A DNA stretch of 64,000 bases from Drosophila persimilis (taxonomy: Eukaryota; Arthropoda; Insecta; Diptera; Drosophilidae): contig NW_020825312.1 of NCBI RefSeq assembly GCF_003286085.1, forward strand, positions 4,836,001-4,900,000, in the 5' to 3' direction. Below the pieces are notes generated by a model that was not told the DNA's origin, ran no database searches, and worked only from the letters and a program-made list of their open reading frames with translations. Positions 58,268 through 64,000 of the stretch are shown one piece after another. The translations under genes were made by a program, and so were the position numbers. How positions within the stretch are numbered: position 1 is the first letter of the stretch; each line of letters opens with the position of its first letter.

Positions 58268-58888
58268 ATGCGCTCCCTAGCACTCGCAGTTGTAATCTTC
58301 GCCGGCATCCTGGCCTACAGCAGTGCAGCTCCTCAGATAACTCGCGGCGATCTGACCTGGCTGGAGAACATTCTGAGAGGCTTGGGATCTCAGAATTCCA
58401 CCATCCGGTTCGGCAACAATACCCTGATCGTGTCGGGAGTGTCCACAGCCAGCGCCAACGTCAATCCGTCTCCAGCAGAGCCCCATCGTCCCCATCACCC
58501 CAATCAGTCATGGGGTAACTGGGGTCCTGGCTACGGTGGCTACTGGCGCATGGTTCCATCTGAGAATGGCGAAATTGTTGAAGAGCTAGAGAACAACAAC
58601 TCTTATGACTCAAATGATTTTGCCTTTGATCTGGCTGAGGATGAATCTGTTGAGGACATCATCGAAGAGGACCAATCTGACGAGGATCAATCTATTAGCG
58701 ATGCTAGCTCAGAGGCCGAGGATGAGCTCGATGAGGAAGCAGATGAAGATGAAGATGATCTTGAAGAAGGATCTGACCAGGAGGACGTGAATGAATCTCA
58801 GGATGAAGAGGTTGACCTCGAAGAAGATGCCGCTGACAAAGAGCTGGATGAGATCGAAAGCGAATTGCCCGCCGAGAAAACCAATTAA
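58268..58888 (+). CDS. Secreted protein with acidic C-terminal half, 206 residues
   Basis: Signal peptide MRSLALAVVIFAGILAYSSA, then a short globular-looking part (LTWLENILRGLGSQNSTIRF) with NST and NNT glycosylation sequons, a Pro/His/Trp/Gly region (PHHPNQSWGNWGPGYGGYW) and from about residue 115 a long acidic tail (DEEADEDEDDLEEGSDQEDV) ending AEKTN. Single exon, AATAAA at 59017-59022. It is the only member of the small-gene cluster on the plus strand. The composition and promoter match its neighbours, but the N-terminal part is not alike. No family is recognised. Confidence 0.8.
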   Translation: MRSLALAVVIFAGILAYSSAAPQITRGDLTWLENILRGLGSQNSTIRFGNNTLIVSGVSTASANVNPSPAEPHRPHHPNQSWGNWGPGYGGYWRMVPSENGEIVEELENNNSYDSNDFAFDLAEDESVEDIIEEDQSDEDQSISDASSEAEDELDEEADEDEDDLEEGSDQEDVNESQDEEVDLEEDAADKELDEIESELPAEKTN

Positions 58889-59022
58889 CTGTGGAGTATA
58901 CCAGCTCTTCAGCTGGGGATCAACAACCCAGACAATAGTTAATTCAACTATACCCACACCAATTTTAGTAAAACCATTTTTGAGTTTATCATTCCATATT
59001 TTTGGGATGGTTGACAAATAAA

Positions 59023-62000
59023 GATCTTATATGTACAATATACTGTAAAGCCAAGACGCTATTGTTATTTAGTAAAGCATAATTTTTAGATGGAAGCCAT
59101 CTAAAGCAGGGCTCTATGTAAGAGAGTGGGCCCTGCCACGTTTTGCTGTGGCACATTGCGGTTGCATGGATAACAAATGGGATCAGTTGATAGTCTCCCG
59201 TTTCTTCAGTAAGGCGTCTGGGATGGTGGTTCCCTCTCAGTCAGTCCTCAGGCGAGGACAGCCAAAGGAAGAGAAAAGCCACTGACAAGTTGTGTACAGT
59301 TGTAAAAATTAAGTACATAGATGAAAAGGAAAAGGAAGTGAAAGAGAAAAGCTACTGGCGAAAAGTGTCAACAGTTGGAGGCGGAGGGACGACAACAATC
59401 AGGGTTGTCAGGATTGTCGAACAAAGGCGATTGCATTATAATGCGGCGCGTGTTGGTAATTTTCAATGCTGAGAATGGGAATGAGATTAGTTGGTCGCAG
59501 GTGGCAGGTCGGACCTGGACCTGGACATGGACCTGTCTGACTGGCCTCGCCTAAACGGCACCTCATCCACATGCGCTCAACTCGATTGCTGTCCCCATTT
59601 GCCTATGCCACCCACTGCTCAATGCCAATCAATGTCACACACACACACACTGTCGTGGAGATATTCACACACGCATTCCCCTGACAGGCGTCCGTAAGGA
59701 CTTAATCATAATTTGATTCAACTTCGCCTCGTGCCACAGAAGCAGCTGAAATTGTAGCACACAGCGCGCTATAAATAAGTTGTCATTGAAGGCTGCTGTC
59801 TCCCCCTTGCCCTTGCCCCCGTCCCCGCCCCTCGAGGAGCTTGGGAAATGTATGGCCAACCTGGCCTAATTGGCCTTATTTTTTCAACCATGTTGCCTAA
59901 TTGTTCGTTTCTGCTCTCAAATGTCAGCCCCAGAATGCGCTGAATGATGAACCTGCCTCCATCGAAGTATCGAAGTACAGATAATAGAGAATAATAACAG
60001 AGAATAGTAGAATGGCACATAATCTAAAAGAATTGCATTCATTTGGACGCTTGTCTGCAAATGGAATCCTTCTAGGGATCCACAGCCGACGAAGAGGGCA
60101 AGAAAGCAATAGGAAGCTGCCATTTCCGTCGTTTGCTTAGTCCCAAAGACAGTCTGTGTATATGGTAAACAGACCGACCACCATTACATATTCTTGTCCA
60201 TTACACTTGACCCCACTGGACTGTGACATTTTTGCAGTCTGAAGCATTTGGGTTCATACCAATTTGGCTGGCTGATTGTGATTGTGTGACTGTGATTGCT
60301 ATCGATTTTGGCCCAGTTAATGTGTACTCCGCTCTACTGAGCCCGATTGACTGGCTCTGTCTCTGGCCTTTGCCTGGTCTGGTCTGGTCCGGCCAAAGTT
60401 GATGCCAATTAAAGTCATTCCCTCGATGGCCCCACAATTTAATGCAATTATCGAATGGGACAATCGCAGCAGAAGAACTATGGCATGGAATGAATATACC
60501 AATCAAGCCGCCTCCAGCTGGAGTTCCTTGGATGTGGCAAAAGAGCGCAATTCCTATAATTATTGTTGACTGAATGGACAGACATGTTTTGTTAGATTTT
60601 GCCGAGTCTAGTCTGGGACCCCCATGTCCGTTGATTTGCATACTCGTACAACAAAACATTACAAAACTTTGTCTCGTCCCCCGCCGGGGGAGCTAGACGA
60701 CGATGCCCGGGCCGTGGAGGCCCGGCCCCCCTCCAATGGGAATGTGTTGGCTTTAAAATATTATTTGTTGATTTTGCGGGCTCTCTGTTGGAAGAGTGGG
60801 GCAGAGAGAAAGCGTGTTTGCGGACGGTCAGCGCCAGTGGCGTGGGGGAAAGGGGTCACTGGTTTAAGTGTCGTGGACAGACCGCGGATAGCCGCGGAAA
60901 GACTTCTGTTGTGGGTTAATTTTTCGGGCTTTAAACTTGCGTCTTTGAGCCCTGGAGCCATGCCTGCCCCCTAAGTACACCGTAAATCTCATCCATTTCC
61001 TGTGCGACCCCTCTCCCAGCAGATCTCCTGGCAAGACTTCTCTGCTGGGCAAGCATTTTATTCGGTGGACGATGGACGATGGACGCTAATTTTTGTTTGC
61101 TCTCAGCCCACATTTCCCTGGATCCTTCAGGAATATACACACACGCACACAAGCAAATACTCACCGTCTGTGGCCGTTCATGTGGAAACGGAAGTGCTGG
61201 CAATTGTTATGTCAATGGTGATGATGATGGCTGAGCTTGAGCTCTGCTCTCATCAAGTCATGTGAGTGTCAAGACGTCACCGACAGTGCAACTGAATCCT
61301 TCCCCACCCAGTCATTTCTCTCAGTGTGTGTGTACGCTGTCATGTGCAAAGGAATTATTATGGGGGGCAACAACGCGTTTCGAGCTACTTATCGCCTCTG
61401 ATGTTTGTTCATTACATTCAGCTTATTAGGCCGGCCATTACGAAAATAACAAACAAATAAACAAACAAGTCGCGGAACTATTGACGCGGGCGTGGAGTGA
61501 GTGGGAAATGTGTCTCTTAGTGAATGAGAAAACATTCGCATGTCGAATTGATGCAATTATCCCAACGGGCACAAGCTGTTTTCCTTCGCATTTCCGGGAA
61601 ACTTTCGTCGACAACATTCATTTGCATAGACCAAAGCTTTTGCTGCGAAAGCGCGCGTGTGGCGTGGGAGTGGTCCGATGGCGCCAGATCCAAGCTATGC
61701 CAAAACCCTAAAAATAACCAAGCGGCAGAAAGCACGGCCCGCCACCAGCCCTCCCTCCGAGCCAGCCCAGCATAGATTGTCTCTCAATATGCTCCACTTA
61801 CATACAATACATAAACAAAAATACACGAAAACTGGGGAGGACACCCGCTTGCTCGGACGCTAAATGGCAACCTTTTCTGTTATCAGGTCTCATCGGACGG
61901 GTATTAAATGAATCAACAAGTGCCGAAAGGGTCTCCGAAACCATCTCTCACGCTATAAATACCCTATAAATTTGCATAAACTCCCACTCAATTTCGCTGA

Positions 62001-62215
62001 AAACTGGACCTGTGATTCGTGATTCGATTGATTAAAACTGGAACGATTCGAGGAACATTTGAACAATGCCAAAACCGTTAAGTGAACGAAAAAATGCTCC
62101 CTGATTTTTATTTTTCGCTCTCTCTACCCTCGAATTAACATTTTGATTGGATATTTCAATATTGCGCCATATGGAAGATTGTGTGCTGGCCGCACTGGTT
62201 GGGTTCTGTTCGGGG
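59023..62215. other. Gene-free region
   Basis: About 3.2 kb with CA/GT runs (59638-59650, 61326-61332) and a GGACCTGGACCTGGAC stretch near 59514-59530. Open frames are short and uncharacteristic. Nothing else identified. Confidence 0.4.
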
Positions 62216-62285
62216 TCGGAGTCGGAGTCGGGGTCGGGGTCGGGTTGGAGTTGTTGTTGGTTCTGGTGCTGGTGCTGGTGCTGGT
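62213..62285 (+). repeat. GGTCGG/GGAGTC and GCTGGT simple repeats
   Basis: Hexamer array of GGAGTC and GGGTCG units followed by four GCTGGT units. Confidence 0.8.
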
Positions 62286-62727
62286 CAGAGCATGCTGGCC
62301 GTTAATTTAGCACCTTTAACGCCCGACTGAGCTCCGTGTTTGCACTCTACTCAATACCACAAATAGCATATTCAATGCAAGCCTCGATAAGATACCACAT
62401 TCGTCGTTCTGCTCTGTGGCTGGGGGGGAACCATAAAGGAAATTTAATACTGAAATTCCAAATTGATAATTATAAAGACAAGTATTTGTATATATAATAT
62501 TGTATATGGAACACCAACACGTTCGTGCACCAACTCCCGGCTCACTCGCTCGATAATGATGATAAGGAAAGCTTTTCAAAGATTATCTGGAATCGCTTTT
62601 TTGGAAAAATTAATTATTTTTGAAGGTTTCGAAAAATTATGATACAGAATACTATCGAGCTGCCCCTCCGCATTGATTTCCTCTTCGATTACCTTTGCTT
62701 TATATAATATTTATTTAAAAAAAAAAT

Positions 62728-63375
62728 TTAGCTGATCACCTGGGCAGACACTACGGGATCGGCCAGCTCCTCAGGAAGAACAGCGACATCAGGAATGGCG
62801 GGCTCCTCTGGAATGACGGCAACTTCGGGAACGGGATCGGGAACGGGAACGGGCTCTACATCGGAAACGATGGAATCATCGACGTCCACATCGGCATTGT
62901 CTTCAGCTTCAGGGATGCTGTTAGCCACGGGCTTGACCAGCCTGCGCCTGGGCCAATAGGAAGACGAGCGAGGGTAGCCCATCCAGCTGCGAGGACCTGA
63001 GTTCCAGTAGCGAGGAGCTGAGTTCCAGCCGTACCAGTTGTCAGCAGGTGCACCGTAGTCGGGCCAGTAGCCAGAATAGTCTCCGAAGGGCAGGACGCGA
63101 CGCTTGCCAGCCGATGCCTGGGGCAGGAAGTCGTTGGGGCCCGCTACGGGCAGAACTGCTGGGACAATGCGGGGATCTTTGATGTACAGAGCAGGCTCAA
63201 CTGCCAACTGTGGCTCCACCGCCAGCTGGGGCCCAAACTCCAGCGGCACCAGCGGCTCCAGCGGCTGCACCGCCAGCTTGATTTGAGCGGAACGGGCTTT
63301 TCTTCCCCTCACAGAGCCTTGGCCAGAGGCCGATGCCACCAAGACGGCACACAACAGGGCGACGAAGAAACGCAT
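62728..63375 (-). CDS. Secreted Pro/Val-rich protein, 215 residues
   Basis: ATG at 63375; signal peptide MRFFVALLCAVLVASASGQ. Then GSVRGRKARS (possible dibasic processing site), a repeat-like PQLAVEPQLAVEP segment, a central aromatic part with repeated W/Y/P/S words (YWPDYGAPADNWYGW, RYWNSGPRSWMGYPRS), a second basic site (YWPRRRLVKP) and a C-terminal half of P/V/D/E repeats (VEPVPVPDPVPEVAVIPEEP). No cysteine in the mature chain. TATA box at 63437-63430; AATAAA on the minus strand at 62715-62710. The composition suggests a cuticle, eggshell or gland secretion product (inference). Not recognised. Confidence 0.82.
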   Translation of the reverse strand: MRFFVALLCAVLVASASGQGSVRGRKARSAQIKLAVQPLEPLVPLEFGPQLAVEPQLAVEPALYIKDPRIVPAVLPVAGPNDFLPQASAGKRRVLPFGDYSGYWPDYGAPADNWYGWNSAPRYWNSGPRSWMGYPRSSSYWPRRRLVKPVANSIPEAEDNADVDVDDSIVSDVEPVPVPDPVPEVAVIPEEPAIPDVAVLPEELADPVVSAQVIS

Positions 63376-63429
63376 TTTGTCAACGAGTAAGTTCTTTCAA
63401 CTGGTACTCACGACTGGTCCAGACTGCCG

Positions 63430-63437
63430 CTTTTATA
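63430..63437 (-). promoter_or_regulatory. TATA box of the 62.7-63.4 kb gene
   Basis: TATAAAAG on the minus strand, about 55 bases upstream of the ATG. Confidence 0.7.
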
Positions 63438-64000
63438 GCGGTTCCAAATTCAAACTTCCAATCAGCTCAAATATTCAAGCAAATAAGTTAATTGAAGTTT
63501 TGTCTTTTCGGCAGGCCAGGCAGGCCAGGGCCTTGAGAATCCGTGCGAAAATGTTTAAGCCCGTTTGCGTAGTTTCATATTTGCGTAGTTGGATCGAAGG
63601 GAGAGCACGGCGCAGGGGACTGGAGACAGATTTTCTTGAATAGTTGTCATTAGCGGCTATATTCCGTATGTATGTATGTATGCATCTATTGTTGTTTTGG
63701 TGTTCCCAACTGTTCTATTGTTCGATAGAATTTGACAATAAAAAATACCTAAAATTTGCATGAGTATTCCCAGCTTTCGTTTCGCCGAAAATCGAGAGAA
63801 GAACGGGATGCGAGTGGGTATATTCATTTGGTCGGAATTTTGTAACGCACTGGCAATGGAAGAGCCCTCTACGATGACACACAATACTTTTAGTCAATAC
63901 CGTACACGGCTTTTATCATCTCCATTCGCTAAGATCTACAAAGATGGCAATACATTTGTAATACATTTACTCTAATATATCCACAGCATAGTAGTGTCGC
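63438..64000. other. Right end of window without a recognised gene
   Basis: AT-rich with a short GTAT repeat near 63668-63682. A 71-codon ATG-started frame at 63760-63975 has no family feature. Confidence 0.35.

Noticed and set aside
63760..63975. 71-codon ATG-started frame at the right end
   Set aside because: No motif, no promoter and ordinary chance length; not enough to call a gene.

Overview
This is a eukaryotic, animal window from a Drosophila genome. Genes have short GT-AG introns and Drosophila core-promoter motifs (Ohler Motif 1, Motif 6, DRE-like, TATA boxes), and three recognisable fly orthologues are present: Prosbeta2, Reck and ind. The interspersed repeats are DINE-1/SGM-type Helitron relatives. 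Their sequence, together with the Prosbeta2-Reck-ind gene set, makes an obscura-group species a reasonable guess, but this is inference; the chromosome arm (Muller D) rests on the ind/Reck/Prosbeta2 association known from D. melanogaster.

Layout. 1-2.1 kb: a divergent housekeeping promoter block; the first coding exon of an unidentified minus-strand gene runs off the left edge, and Prosbeta2 (proteasome beta2, 3 exons) reads right. 2.4-14.0 kb: Reck on the minus strand, 7 coding exons assembled here into a 1080-residue GPI-anchored Kazal protein; its introns hold a DINE-1 copy and a small inverted-repeat element. 14-23.9 kb: no gene seen; a repeat graveyard with a decayed copy of the Prosbeta2 promoter-type repeat, a Tc1-like transposase remnant, several DINE-1 copies and an AT-rich tandem array. 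23.95-26.3 kb: a 7-exon synaptotagmin, most like Syt12, minus strand. 26.3-46.6 kb: about 20 kb almost free of genes, with one candidate two-exon gene near 44 kb and one ATG-less ORF near 46.2 kb; much of it may be cis-regulatory DNA for ind. 46.7-47.6 kb: ind, the Gsx-class homeobox gene, minus strand with a good TATA box. 47.7-53 kb: ind upstream DNA and a broken LTR-retrotransposon integrase. 53-63.4 kb: a loose cluster of small one-exon genes, mostly encoding secreted acidic proteins with TATA promoters, plus one small single-pass membrane protein. One member of the cluster carries a 2-bp frameshift immediately after its signal peptide.

The genes do not form one pathway. Prosbeta2 is a constitutive gene with a Motif-1 promoter, while ind and the small secreted genes have focused TATA promoters, so the window contrasts two promoter classes. 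The most notable items are the inverted Motif-1/Motif-6 repeat that appears to be a dispersed family, the frameshifted secreted-peptide gene with an intact paralogue next door, the local family of acidic secreted proteins, and a two-copy inverted-repeat element that I cannot name. All calls come from reading the sequence and memory of families; no searches were run.
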